Source: Platerodrilus igneus
Lineage: Eukaryota; Arthropoda; Insecta; Coleoptera; Lycidae
Assembly: GCA_036346225.1 (NCBI GenBank)
Contig: JARFIW010001258.1
Span: 868,001 to 932,000 of the forward strand
Direction: 5' to 3'
Length of the DNA: 64,000 nt
In this document: one piece after another, positions 46,277 to 58,657 of the stretch
Numbering within the stretch: the stretch's first letter is position 1
Layout: each line of letters begins with the position of its first letter
Program-made: the position numbers and the translations under genes
The notes under the pieces: model-generated
The model's database searches: none
What the model was told of the DNA's origin: nothing
Seen by the model: only the letters and a program-made list of their open reading frames with translations

Positions 46277-46585
46277 CTAATCAGGATGCGTACGAACAGC
46301 GGTGACGGGTTTCCCAGTTAATGGAAGCGCGACGATGGTGGAATTTTCGACGTCACCACCTATCTTGAAGAACTTGTGCGGGAAGCATTGTAGACCTGTG
46401 ATGTAGACAAGTTGATCCTGTTGATTCCTATACCTATACTTTATCGTACCATATATTATCTGCGTTCCCTGTCTAACGTTTTCGGAAAAAGCAACGAGCT
46501 TATCACAGAATATGGACCAGAGCGGGAACCATACGCACGCGGATAACTGAGATAAATAATCATTATTTGGTCCACAACCTCCCAA
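46277..46585 (-). CDS. Unassigned ORF (~100 codons) with balanced composition
   Basis: A minus-strand frame of about 100 codons in distinctly less AT-rich sequence, with third-position variety that looks constrained. The peptide has a Trp/Phe/Cys-containing start, a basic tract (YGTIKYRYRNQQD) and the segment LVYITGLQCFPHKFFKIGG before ending PVTAVRTHPD. No in-frame ATG stands at its start (it opens at a TTG), so it would need an upstream exon or be a relic. I do not recognise the family. It could be a host exon or the edge of an unidentified element. Confidence 0.3.
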   Translation of the reverse strand: MGGCGPNNDYLSQLSACVWFPLWSIFCDKLVAFSENVRQGTQIIYGTIKYRYRNQQDQLVYITGLQCFPHKFFKIGGDVENSTIVALPLTGKPVTAVRTHPD

Positions 46586-48278
46586 TATGCATTAAACCAG
46601 AAGGTAAACAGAGTTAATAATTAATTTACATTGTTAATTTGAAACGTAAATTACATTATTCGATTTGTAAATTCTGTGTAATATATTACGCCCACTGTTT
46701 AGGCAAGCGATGAATCAAACTTTCAGCTTTAAGTAACAATTTAAAGAAGCTGGAGTAGGAGCAGTGTGATAGTATCAAATTCATTGCAAATGTTTAACTG
46801 TGAGTAACATAGAGGAGCAGACCGAATGTTTTGTAAGTAGTCGACTTTAATGCATGGAGAGCTTTCAGTTACTAGGTGTACAGGGCTTCGGGTGAAAAAG
46901 ACACTTTGAGGTAAATTAAAACTCCTTGGACGGGGATCTATTAATATTTTTAAACCGACAACTAACTTATTTCACATTTTTTAATTTTTGTTAGCAATTT
47001 CATAATTCGTTCCTATACATAGAGGAAGTACAACTAAAACCTTATAATTTATTATATTGTAAACTAAAAGGTTGTTCGAATTTCAAGTATTTTTTTATTT
47101 TACATTGCCACAAATTACTAACCAAAGATTATTTAAAGGAACTAAATTAATGGACTGCTAGAATTTACGACAATCCTGACAATGTCACTTTAATTCATTC
47201 TCAGTGATCATTTGGAAAAATGCGGGATCATTATAAAGCGCTTCTGACAGAAGAACCACGCTTAATGATTATTAATACTCGTGAGTCATTGCTAGGGGTG
47301 CTTTTAGTGCATAATGCTGTTAATTGATAACCGGGCGCTTTTTGCTTTTATATAATTTTAAAAGCTAATAAGCATTCAGTGTAGCACAAAAGACATAGAT
47401 TAATTATGTATTCATAAACGTAATGATATACTAGATAACTAAAAATATCTCGCCAGGAAGAAAATTAGTATGTCTGTAGAGCTTTGGAATGCTTATAATG
47501 ACAACCCATTTTCTCTTTTTAAATCTTAATGATAGAAAGTATGATATGCTAATGAATTGTTTGTTAAGAAGCTCATAATATGCAATTTATTGAATGTTCC
47601 AATATTTTCATAAAAATTGTACAGGATGCATTCAAAAAGTTCAAAATTGAAAACCTAATTACTTATTTAGTAATTAGCCGACTGATACTTCAAACAGTAC
47701 GTGAGTTAGGTTTTGGGCCTTGGGAGCTGCTTTTTAAAAAAGTCTTCTTCCAAAACTCTTCTAACAATTTTATTTAAACTGAATTACAATATTAATTTTT
47801 TAATTACAAGTTCGTGGATCAAAAATATTCTAAGTTGAAGTTACTATTTTAATTAAACTAAATTACGGTGAGTAGCTGAACTAACAACAATGTTAAAGTT
47901 GAGAAGCTCAAGAGTGACCGACCCTCTTGGGCTCTCCAGGGTATTTATGTTGTCTCTGCTCCTCACATTCCTCGTGTGAACTGCAGAGCTCATGTCTGCT
48001 TATTTCTTTATTCATTTATACAATACAAAGTAACAATCTTAATTCTAATAATTGCGGTTTTATAACCTACTGTGACCTGCACCTGTAGTATCACGTTGCG
48101 TCTGGAATACATTGTATTCACATTCGTTCTCACAACTTGCTTGTGAACTTTCACTAACCTTTTCTTTATATATCCTTGAATTACATTGTTGCATCTAACT
48201 TAAGTTTCTTAATAGTTTCATTTAATTACATATATATTCTAGTTTGGGGGATATGTAACTCATGTAATCAAAATCAAA
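46586..48278. other. No recognisable gene
   Basis: AT-rich DNA. The open frame at 47580-47777 has no known motif. A GC-richer patch at 47915-47995 (CCGACCCTCTTGGGCTCTCC) may be the end of an unidentified element. Confidence 0.5.
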
Positions 48279-48605
48279 ATGGCACCGAGTTACACCTACA
48301 AAAATAATTTTCCAAAGGTAGTTCATAAATTTACCAGAATCAGTTGTGTAAAAGAAGAGGCGTACAGATACGTATACCATCAAGATTTGAAAATCCCAGA
48401 ATGTGCAATTAAACCTATTCGGTTATGGCAAATGTACCACAAGTGTTTACGTCTTAACACGTATACTTTACGCATATTCATAAGTGATGTTAATTTAGAG
48501 GTTAGTAGTAGTGTTTATTTGCACATGTGGCGAGTACAAAAATACAATATTTCTCCGTTGAAAACGCGTAAATTTAGCAGTTGTGAATACATAATGCCTC
48601 GTTAG
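48279..48605 (+). CDS. Unassigned 108-codon ORF
   Basis: It starts at ATG in a favourable context (AAAATGGC) and runs to TAG. The peptide is basic and Tyr-rich (MAPSYTYKNNFPKVVHKF at the start), with no signal peptide, membrane segment or domain I recognise. No overlapping frame of similar length competes. It may be a small gene, an exon or chance. Confidence 0.25.
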   Translation: MAPSYTYKNNFPKVVHKFTRISCVKEEAYRYVYHQDLKIPECAIKPIRLWQMYHKCLRLNTYTLRIFISDVNLEVSSSVYLHMWRVQKYNISPLKTRKFSSCEYIMPR

Positions 48606-49948
48606 ACAACGATAATCTCTGAAGTGCGTATGTTTTATTTTATTTTCAGATCAGCTCGTTTTGTTTGCGGTTTGTTACTCACATATATACCGACAGTGAT
48701 TTTTGGCGGTGCGTATTTGTGCTACTAGGATCATAGTGTTCATGTGTTTCTACGATTACTATTATGACTCAAAATGATTACCGATACAAAAGGAACTTGA
48801 ATATTGCGACCCTTTTCTCATTCTGATCTATAGTGTATTATGGTTTAGGATGATGATTCTATGCACTATTGCTGCACCCTATGATTGTCAGCCCTGTAGT
48901 ATGTCCTTCCTCGTATTATTATGTCAATTGTCATATCAGTGTTTAATATTTTTGAAGGTAATTGCGTCGTTATGTTTAAAATAATTAAAAGAAAAACTTG
49001 TTTTAGATGTGGTTATCATTAGAGCTGGTGACAATGTGGTATTTTCGGCTTTTACATCAGTTAGTCTAGTATCGGTCACAGAACTGTGACGTAGTTGAAG
49101 GGAATATCGCACTTCTGTTACCCTCTTTGGTAGATATTTTACAGTATCTCCCATTTAGTTTGATTTACTACCCTTTGATTGGCGGTGGGCTAGTAATTAA
49201 TTACGCTTTATACGGGTTGAATCAACTATGTATCTGGTTTGCTCACAAGTGCAGAGCATCTGTTCCTGTACACTGTTATATCTCTGCTTTAAGGAATTAC
49301 ACTCCCTTTTTTGTTGGTAAGTTTTCTACCTAAAGTAGCCTCGGAGTGAAATCTTTACTATTGTTTACTATATTACAGGGATTTAATGAGGAGGCCCTTA
49401 GAACTTATTTAATCACCTGCTGTTGTTCACCTGTAAATTTAAGAGCAATAATTGGTATTGGTTCTCTGGTGCTGAAAAATCTGTCATTTGAAAACTTATA
49501 AACGTTAACTAAAATCTGCCTCCGGCGATTTTCATACTTACTAGTTGGTTGGAACATACCCTTGCAGTATAATTAGTAAACAACGCATTGTATCTGGTGG
49601 TATACGAAGAACTTTGCCCGTTGGTGGTATTGTCCTGAAATTCTCAGTTGTTTGTATTTGGATCGGAATACTACTAAAATTCAATCAACAATGGTTTGGT
49701 ATCTCTAAGCCTGTAGCAGTGACGCTTTATAAGAATGTATGACTTTATTTATTCTTATTTGTACGGTTAACAAGCGCTACCTTTTAGGGGAGAAAGGTTT
49801 GGTTATAAGTAAATTTTCTTGTTTAAAAATGAAAGGACGGCAACCCATTTTACATTAGTGTTTGACTAATAGCGCTATAGTATTTGTTTGATTGTAACGC
49901 AAGAGAAGGTACCATTTGAAACTTTAAACACTTAATTATGCTTTAATT
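48606..49948. other. No firmly supported gene
   Basis: Open frames at 49127-49333 and 49545-49742, and a short minus-strand stretch near 49545-49700 (IPPTGKVLRIPPDTM), are not recognisable. Composition is somewhat less AT-rich than elsewhere, so an unidentified element or exon remains possible. Confidence 0.4.
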
Positions 49949-51469
49949 TTGGTTTGTATTAATAATACTAATCCTTATACGAGTGTATATATTTGCCTGT
50001 CATCATTTGAACGCCCTGCGACGTTCAGTGGTAGATGCTACGACTTTTGTGTGGCCATGTAAAAACCTAGCAATGCTAACATTATAACGTAATACAAAAT
50101 ATTCTTAGTTCTTTCAACGCACCCGTGTAGAGTTTTATAGAACACGGTAAGTTAATCAATTATTGTCCCATTGAAATTTTATTTACTTAGTATGTATTTA
50201 ATATTGAAATTTGATTTACTTAGAATTTAATTATTAAACTTTGGTAACATTATTTAGGTTAATGAATGTAAAGTTTAGCAAAAGTAAAAACATTACTGTC
50301 AATATGATTATCTTTCGTTTTCATGTAACCTATAAAGTTACTTTGTGGTTTGTCGGAGTTCGTGGAACAGTTCTGTATGTCACTACTAGCTCCGTGTCCA
50401 GGCCTTCATTTATTGAGTAGTTTTACAGAGGCCCAAACACATCGTTGTTCAATAAGAACCCCCATTCCTAATCATCGACCCAACATACAAGAGTTCTTAC
50501 GTTAAGCTACCCAGGAGCCTTAAGCTGTCATCAGCTATGAAGTTTTGTTATTATTTTCCAAATTCATAATTGCAATATTATGCGGTGGCAATATGCCGAT
50601 GAACATTTACCAGTCTTTGATAGCTCAGAAAAGGAAGCTCCGTATTCTATAGAGACCAGTGATGATTCCTGGAAGTATCAGTGAAATCAGAGATCGATAG
50701 TGACCAAGATGAGTTACTAGTTCGAGAATCTATGACTAGTGTAACGGGCAGGGATATGAGCAACCCAAAAGAAAATTTAGTTCATAAATCTTACTCAAAC
50801 GAAACAAATTAAGGTGACGTAAATAATATTTTAGATTAGGTGCTTCGAAATAATAATCAGATACAAACTGTAAAGCGAGTGAAAATATTAGTTCACACGT
50901 GAGCTCATTGCAAATTTTTCAAAAACTTTTTTCGTTCGCATATTGTTTAAAAATAGTATAATTCGCCAATCCATGACGAAATAGTGAATAAGACCAAAAA
51001 GGAAAAGTCATCAATAAAGAAAAACTTTAAAATTACTGGATAATGTTCTACAATTAAATACCTAATATCAAGCACTATTGGAATGGGAAAGAGTCGTTAG
51101 ATAATTGTGCAATTGAAATATGTTTTCCAAGCTCTATTTTGCTTTACCGGAAAACCCACCTAATTCATCGAAGTCTTACTATATTGATGAGCTATAATTA
51201 TGCCTGAAATACATATTGTAGTGCGGCTTAATCTACCTCTGACCAGAATAGTATAACGCAATGTAAAGCAAGGCGTTTAAGCACAAAAGATGATTGATGG
51301 ACACCGCGGAGAGAGATCTCTAAATGGTCTCGATTGGCAGGTGCAAAAGTTCTGCATATAATAGTGATTTGGATTACAATACGTACATTCGATATGTTAT
51401 TTGTCAAATTTCTGGTATGTTCTTGAAATAACTAGCGCAATTAAATAATGTATATAAATTGCCATCGTG

Positions 51470-51843
51470 AATATTGGAGTTCAGTTCTAATTGAAGCTTT
51501 GATTACGATATTACGTTTTTACTCAAGGTTTGAAAGTCGTTATATGAAATAAATTAATGGTATATACTGTTTAAAATAAATTGCTCTATGTGATATAAAT
51601 TACAGTAGAGATCGATATAAATTAATAATAGTTCTTGAATAGTTAATTATAGTAATTCGATAGTGATTAAGAAGAGAGAGTATCGTAGTTTTTAGAAGTT
51701 AATATTTGTAATGTTAACAATTAGCTGGAAGTAAGTTGTGAGAGCTTCAGAAAATTTAATTGTAGCTTCGAGTTGTTAAAAGGGCTTGTATAATCAGTTT
51801 GATAATAAAGAACTGTTGTTGTGCAAATACAGTTTTCGTTGTA
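51470..51843 (+). mobile_element. Solo LTR fragment, 16962 Gypsy family, copy in unit 1
   Basis: This is the reverse complement of the 8380 LTR fragment: it ends AATACAGTTTTCGTT and contains GAGAGCTTCAGAAAATTT and TTAACAATTAGCTGGAAG, matching AAATTTTCTGAAGC-like and CTTCCAGCTAATCGTTAAC words there. No internal retrotransposon sequence adjoins it. Confidence 0.7.
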
Positions 51844-51970
51844 CTATTTTCCAAATGACGCAAAGATAGAGTTTTGCGAAGCATAGACGAAAGTGTGACG
51901 AAATTCAAGGACAGTTCTTAATTAAAATAAAAAAGGAGAAATTAAGTTATGACTTTGTTGGGATGTTGGT

Positions 51971-52006
51971 TCTCTGTTCTCTCTCTCTCTCTTCTCTCTC
52001 TCTCTC

Positions 52007-52060
<54 letters not shown>
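51971..52060. repeat. (CT)n then (TA)n compound microsatellite
   Basis: A CT tract passes directly into a long TA tract ending TATTGCTGTAGATTGTGG. The equivalent tract in unit 2 (54859-54932) is shorter. Confidence 0.95.
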
Positions 52061-52061
<1 letters not shown>

Positions 52062-54359
52062 CTGTAGATTGTGGCTATAAATAAGCCACACGTTTGGCGT
52101 CCGATAAAAGATGCTGTTTCCTGAAGATGTTAATAAACGTGTTGCCCTAATTATTTTTGCTAGCTCAATTTAAATAAAAACCACTAGAATCACACATCAA
52201 ACTTATAATGATTCGACATATTCCTTAACAAACAGTCTTTGAAATAATAATTACTACATCCACAATAGCTCTTTTCTAACAAACAATATCTTACATATAA
52301 CCTATAAGAAAAACACTTTCACACAAATATTAAAATCTAAAAGTAGGGTCCAAAATTGCCACAACAGCTTTACTTTACAAATAATGTCTTAAATCTAACA
52401 AAATTACTATTTCTGAATAACCACTCACTTATACTAAAAATAGAGTTCAAAGTCTCTTTTATAATCAGGATGAGTACACTCTAATCTTAATTTCATTCAT
52501 CAATAACTCCTTAATTAAACCTTATAATGTACAAAATTTGTCAAGATGTCAGATAACTCAATATCCACCTCTTTAAAATCGGATTGAAATGTATCTCATC
52601 AGTTAGGTTTAATAATTTTTTTATATAATGGCAAAACCTTACCGAATGCCGTAAACCTTCAATCAAATTATCAACTTGTATCCACAATCCAGTCTGATTT
52701 CAAATACTAGCATAGAACTTAACTAATAAATATAAATGTCCTTTTAAAATTTTAAAGAAAGTAAAATTTTACCGTGTAAATTATGCTGGTCGTTGTAGTT
52801 GCTTCTGTTCAGCAGGTACTCATCCATTCATGTTCAAAATTGGTTTGTATTAATAATACTAATCCTTATACGAGTGTATATATTTGCCTGTCATCATTTG
52901 AACGCCCTGCGACGTTCAGTGGTAGATGCTACGACTTTTGTGTGGCCATGTAAAAACCTAGCAATGCTAACATTATAACGTAATACAAAATATTCTTAGT
53001 TCTTTCAACGCACCCGTGTAGAGTTTTATAGAACACGGTAAGTTAATCAATTATTGTCCCATTGAAATTTTATTTACTTAGTATGTATTTAATATTGAAA
53101 TTTGATTTACTTAGAATTTAATTATTAAACTTTGGTAACATTATTTAGGTTAATGAATGTAAAGTTTAGCAAAAGTAAAAACATTACTGTCAATATGATT
53201 ATCTTTCGTTTTCATGTAACCTATAAAGTTACTTTGTGGTTTGTCGGAGTTCGTGGAACAGTTCTGTATGTCACTACTAGCTCCGTGTCCAGGCCTTCAT
53301 TTATTGAGTAGTTTTACAGAGGCCCAAACACATCGTTGTTCAATAAGAACCCCCATTCCTAATCATCGACCCAACATACAAGAGTTCTTACGTTAAGCTA
53401 CCCAGGAGCCTTAAGCTGTCATCAGCTATGAAGTTTTGTTATTATTTTCCAAATTCATAATTGCAATATTATGCGGTGGCAATATGCCGATGAACATTTA
53501 CCAGTCTTTGATAGCTCAGAAAAGGAAGCTCCGTATTCTATAGAGACCAGTGATGATTCCTGGAAGTATCAGTGAAATCAGAGATCGATAGTGACCAAGA
53601 TGAGTTACTAGTTCGAGAATCTATGACTAGTGTAACGGGCAGGGATATGAGCAACCCAAAAGAAAATTTAGTTCATAAATCTTACTCAAACGAAACAAAT
53701 TAAGGTGACGTAAATAATATTTTAGATTAGGTGCTTCGAAATAATAATCAGATACAAACTGTAAAGCGAGTGAAAATATTAGTTCACACGTGAGCTCATT
53801 GCAAATTTTTCAAAAACTTTTTTCGTTCGCATTGTTTAAAAATAGTATAATTCGCCAATCCATGACGAAATATTGAATAAGACCAAAAAGGAAAAGTCAT
53901 CAATAAAGAAAAACTTTAAAAATTACTGGATAATGTTCTACAATTAAATACCTAATATCAAGCACTATTGGAATGGGAAAGAGTCGTTAGATAATTGTGC
54001 AATTGAAATATGTTTTCCAAGCTCTATTTTGCTTTACCGGAAAACCCACCTAATTCATCGAAGTCTTACTATATTGATGAGCTATAATTATGCCTGAAAT
54101 ACATATTGTAGTGCGGCTTAATCTACCTCTGACCAGAATAGTATAACGCAATGTAAAGCAAGGCGTTTAAGCACAAAAGATGATTGATGGACACCGCGGA
54201 GAGAGATCTCTAAATGGTCTCGATTGGCAGGTGCAAAAGTTCTGCATATAATAGTGATTTGGATTACAATACGTACATTCGATATGTTATTTGTCAAATT
54301 TCTGGTATGTTCTTGAAATAACTAGCGCAATTAAATAATGTATATAAATTGCCATCGTG

Positions 54360-54733
54360 AATATTGGAGTTCAGTTCTAATTGAAGCTTTGATTACGATA
54401 TTACGTTTTTACTCAAGGTTTGAAAGTCGTTATATGAAATAAATTAATGGTATATACTGTTTAAAATAAATTGCTCTATGTGATATAAATTACAGTAGAG
54501 ATCGATATAAATTAATAATAGTTCTTGAATAGTTAATTATAGTAATTCGATAGTGATTAAGAAGAGAGAGTATCGTAGTTTTAGAAGTTAATATTTGTAA
54601 TGTTAACAATTAGCTGGAAGTAAGTTGTGAGAGCTTCAGAAAATTTAATTGTAGCTTCGAGTTGTTAAAAGGGCTTGTATAATCAGTTTGATAATAAAGA
54701 ACTGTTGTTGTGCAAATACAGTTTTCGTTGTAC
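54360..54733 (+). mobile_element. Solo LTR fragment, 16962 Gypsy family, copy in unit 2
   Basis: The duplicate of 51470-51843, in the same orientation, with one base fewer in a T run. Confidence 0.7.
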
Positions 54734-54858
54734 TATTTTCCAAATGACGCAAAGATAGAGTTTTGCGAAGCATAGACGAAAGTGTGACGAAATTCAAGGA
54801 CAGTTCTTAATTAAAATAAAAAAGGAGAAATTAAGTTATGACTTTGTTGGGATGTTGG

Positions 54859-54901
54859 TTCTCTGTTCTCTCTCTCTCTCTTCTCTCTCTCTATATATCA
54901 T

Positions 54902-54932
<31 letters not shown>
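54859..54932. repeat. (CT)n then (TA)n compound microsatellite
   Basis: The shorter counterpart of 51971-52060, ending TATATTGCTGTAGATTG. Confidence 0.95.
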
Positions 54933-55819
54933 TGCTGTAGATTGTGGCTATAAATAAGCCACACGTTTGGCGTCCGATAAAAGATGCTGTTTCCTGAAGA
55001 TGTTAATAAACGTGTTGCCCTAATTATTTTTGCTAGCTCAATTTAAATAAAAACCACTAGAATCACACATCAAACTTATAATGATTCGACATATTCCTTA
55101 ACAAACAGTCTTTCAAATAATAATTACGACATCTACAACAGCCTTGCTTTAACAAACAATATCCTACATATAACCTCCAGGAAAAACATTTTCACAGAAA
55201 TATTAAAATTTAAAAGTAGAGTTCAAAATTGTCACAACAGCTTTACTTTACAAATAATGTCTTAAATCTAACAAAATTACTATTTCTGAATAACCACTCA
55301 CTTATACTAAAAATAGAGTTCAAAGTCTCTTTTATAATCAGGATGAGTACACTCTAATCTTAATTTCATTCATCAATAACTCCTTAATTAAATCTTATTA
55401 TGTACGAAATTTGTCAAGATGTCAGATAACTCAATATCCACCTCTTTAAAATCGGATTGAAATGTATCTCATCAGTTAGGTTTAATAATTTTTTTATATA
55501 ATGGCAAAACCTTACCGAATGCCGTAAACCTTCAATCAAATTATCAACTTGTATCCACAATCCAGTCTGATTTCAAATACTAGCATAGAACTTAACTAAT
55601 AAATATAAATGTCCTTTTTAAAATTTTAACGAAAGTAAAATTTTACCGTGTAAATTATGCTGGTCGTTGTAGTTGCTTCTGTTCAGCAGGTACTCATCCA
55701 TTCATGTTCAAAATTGTTCAATTCGTTTAATATTTAGCATTAAATATCACAAATACCATTCGAGCTGCATATATGCTTTTATTCAATTAAAAACTATATC
55801 TTACAGTAGTCAAATATTA

Positions 55820-56116
55820 GGCGGCTCGGTGGAGTAGTTGGTATGTGTATGACTACTACGCCCAAGGTCCCGGGTTAGAATCCAGACACGGTCCGCTTGA
55901 AAAATGTTAGGCGAGCATTTTTCACTTTAAATCACCCTCGTTCGGATGAGAGGTAAAATGGAAGTCCCGTGTGTGTGTTGTCACGCACGTTAAAGATCCC
56001 TACCTTGCTTGGAACAGTAAGGGTTCGACAAAATTCCAAATTTTCAAGGTAAAAAAAACTCGCTTCCTGACCAATGTAGTACCTTCGGGTGGAGCATTGA
56101 AAAAAATCACATGTAG
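55820..56116 (+). mobile_element. tRNA-derived SINE, full-length copy with target duplication
   Basis: A 297 bp element flanked by a perfect 15 bp duplication AGTAGTCAAATATTA at 55805-55819 and 56117-56131. The head is tRNA-like: box-A-like GGCTCGGTGGAGTAGTTGG and box-B-like GGGTTAGAATCC, properly spaced. The body contains CACGTTAAAGATCCC, a word I associate with invertebrate SINE bodies. The 3' end is GGTGGAGCATTGAAAAAAAT. The intact duplication marks this as the youngest of the three copies seen. It would be transcribed by RNA polymerase III and depend on a LINE for reverse transcription. Confidence 0.92.
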
Positions 56117-56131
56117 AGTAGTCAAATATTA

Positions 56132-58657
56132 TTTATTCATTTATTGTCCATTTTAATTCATTTTACGTATTTCCAATTACTTACTTCTGAGCGTTTAAAA
56201 TACTTTTCCTTCGCTATTTCAATAAAATAATTTCAACTGGTATAACTGTAGTACTTTTACTACGTGATATATTATCATTAGTTCTACTGCATCGTGACGT
56301 TTGAATGAAGACTGAACAACTGATCCACTGATTAATTCCGATTGGGATTATAAAGACGATAATCCGTGTGACGTAGGCATCTAGAAAAATCTCGCAAAGT
56401 CTAGTTGTCGCTTCTATGTCCGGATTGGTTCTAAAGTGGGATTGTTTTTTATGTAAGCATCAAGAACCTTCATGAATAATGAAACCTTTAGAAATCCGTC
56501 GTTTCAATCGTCTCGAGCTATAATTAACACCGTTTACGTACGCGTTATCTTATTTTTACAACATTCAAGATATATGGTTGTAATTAATCTTATTTTATCT
56601 TAGAATTTTTACGATGTCGTATACCTTATTCATTACTACATTATTCATTACTACATTATTCCAGAATACGTTCTTCATCACTTGCAAAATACAATCTTTT
56701 CAATTGAAATACACTTGTAACTTTTTCTTTGAATATCGACTGATATTTTAAATGAATACGCATTCATTTAAATACTTACGCATCTTTGGTATTAAGGAAA
56801 AAACGCAATTAAATATTATACACAATTGAGTATTTTGATAACCAATTTGCAGACGAAATTCTTTGAAAAATGCCCCTCTACACGCCATATGTATCATTAT
56901 TGTGATCTAGAAACACTATTCCTTCGTCATTAAGAATGAAAACTCTTTCAATCACGGGTTTTTTTATGTATTTATATTCAATATACTAAGCGTTTTCACA
57001 AATACTCTTCTCTATGAAAATGAATATTTACATAATTTGAGCTTTCTCTTAAATTTGTCTTAATTTACTCGGGTTTGCAGCGCCGTGTGTTTACGAGATG
57101 ATGATATATGACATTTTGATGACTTCTAACCACATCAACTTGTTATGCTCCATTTTTATTGAAGGATCTCCTGCCTCGTTAATTTAATTTAAAAACCATT
57201 CATTCTCAATCATTTAATTTACGTTTGCTATAATTTCAAACCGCGGAAATAGGCAACCAACTTTACTCATCCTTCATTAAATCCACGAGTTTGGTTGTCT
57301 AGATTCTTATCTCTTACCTATACAAGTCCACCTGTTTATACTCTGGTTCCTTATCCTAAACGTAAACTTGACAAATGAGGGCTCTGCGAAATGGAGTGAA
57401 TGAAATGCTTTTTCGTGGGATGGATATAGTGTGGAATTTTAAAAACAGTTTGTGGCATGGAATGTAATTCTGTTTTAGATGTAATTTAAAATGTACAATA
57501 CATGTCTAATTTCGTAAATAATTAAAACTAAATATGTACGAAGATGTCGAGTTACAAAATTATTTAAGAAATAAGATAAAGCGTAGATGCCTACATTTTG
57601 ATATGCTTCATTAACGATAACTTAGTTACACGTGCGTGGTGATTTTATATAAGTTTAAAAGTGCATGTGCAACTGACGAATAAAAAGATAATTATCAGTT
57701 AAAAGTGCCGGAAGTTACGTCGAAACAAACCAACCTGCTCCAAAATGTATCTACAGGTGCCAGTTTTATAGTTATGGAAGCACGAAATCGGGAGATTTAT
57801 CTCTAAATAAGTGAGTAGATACTGAAATCATTTACAGTCGGTCAAACGAATATTGATGCTGATAACCACTGAAGTGGCATAGTTCGAAATTTTTACTTAT
57901 CCGTAGAGCATGGTTATTCAGTTTTATCGTTTAATCAATACTGAATGTATTACAGTTTACTATTTCCACATACTAGACACTATATATGAACGTTAGTTGC
58001 AAATTACAACTCTTTTCTGGATTTCCGGGTAGTTGATGCTCGAAGATGGTCTATTGAAAAGAATAAGAAACAGAAAAGACGAAAATGAAAAAAAAATTAA
58101 AAACGGATACACTAAATCGTTTGTTTAAAAAGTTTGCATGGAACAGAAAATATGAAAGAAAAAATAAAAAACAAATTGTGCAAATGCAATTACTCAAAGC
58201 AGAAGCAAACGTTGATAACTTTAAAAAAGTAATTTTTTGTTGTATTTAACGGAATTTGTCAGTAAGACTATCCTATGAAGGAAATTAGGAACAAGCACTC
58301 TGACAAGTTAAAATAAAGTAACTGAAAGTAAAATAAGAGAATATAAAAATCGTATTGAATGACTGAAATGCGGTAGATGGAGACGATAATCTCAAGGTAG
58401 TTGAAATGTATGGATTGGTAAGAAAGGCAAACTTCTGTAAAAAATCTTTTCGCAGCTAGCAACACATCTTCCTCGCGCCCGGACCGTTAAAAATAAGTAC
58501 TAATATACAGTAGATTTGATTTAGAAACGGCCTAAAAAAATATAAAAATATTTGGATGTACTACAAACATTCAAAGTAATTCTTGTTATAATTGTAACCA
58601 GTCTCCCTTCCCTATATAATTGTACACCTACACGCAAAAAATCACCATAGTATATTC
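56132..58657. other. No recognisable gene
   Basis: AT-rich DNA. A small direct repeat (TTATTCATTACTACA) lies at about 56627-56660. At 57858-57895, CTGATAACCACTGAAGTGG...TTCGAAAT resembles the Penelope-associated motif at 41119 but lacks the strict core. No coding domain is seen. Confidence 0.5.

Larger units (their letters stand above)
49949..52839. repeat. ~2.89 kb tandem unit, copy 1 (solo LTR and microsatellite)
   Basis: The unit starts TTGGTTTGTATTAATAATAC and restarts at 52840. It contains decayed, unidentified sequence, an LTR at about 51470-51843, a CT/TA microsatellite and a TTGCTGTAGATTG junction module. Frames in its first half are riddled with stops. Confidence 0.93.
52840..55715. 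repeat. ~2.89 kb tandem unit, copy 2
   Basis: A direct head-to-tail repeat of 49949-52839 with no spacer, nearly identical through the first ~2.2 kb. Substitutions are denser at 55100-55220 (for example CATCTACAACAGCC versus CATCCACAATAGCT). It ends near CAAAATTG at 55715. Confidence 0.93.

Noticed and set aside
55971..56156. 61-codon ORF at the SINE
   Set aside because: It lies within the SINE body and runs over its 3' end.
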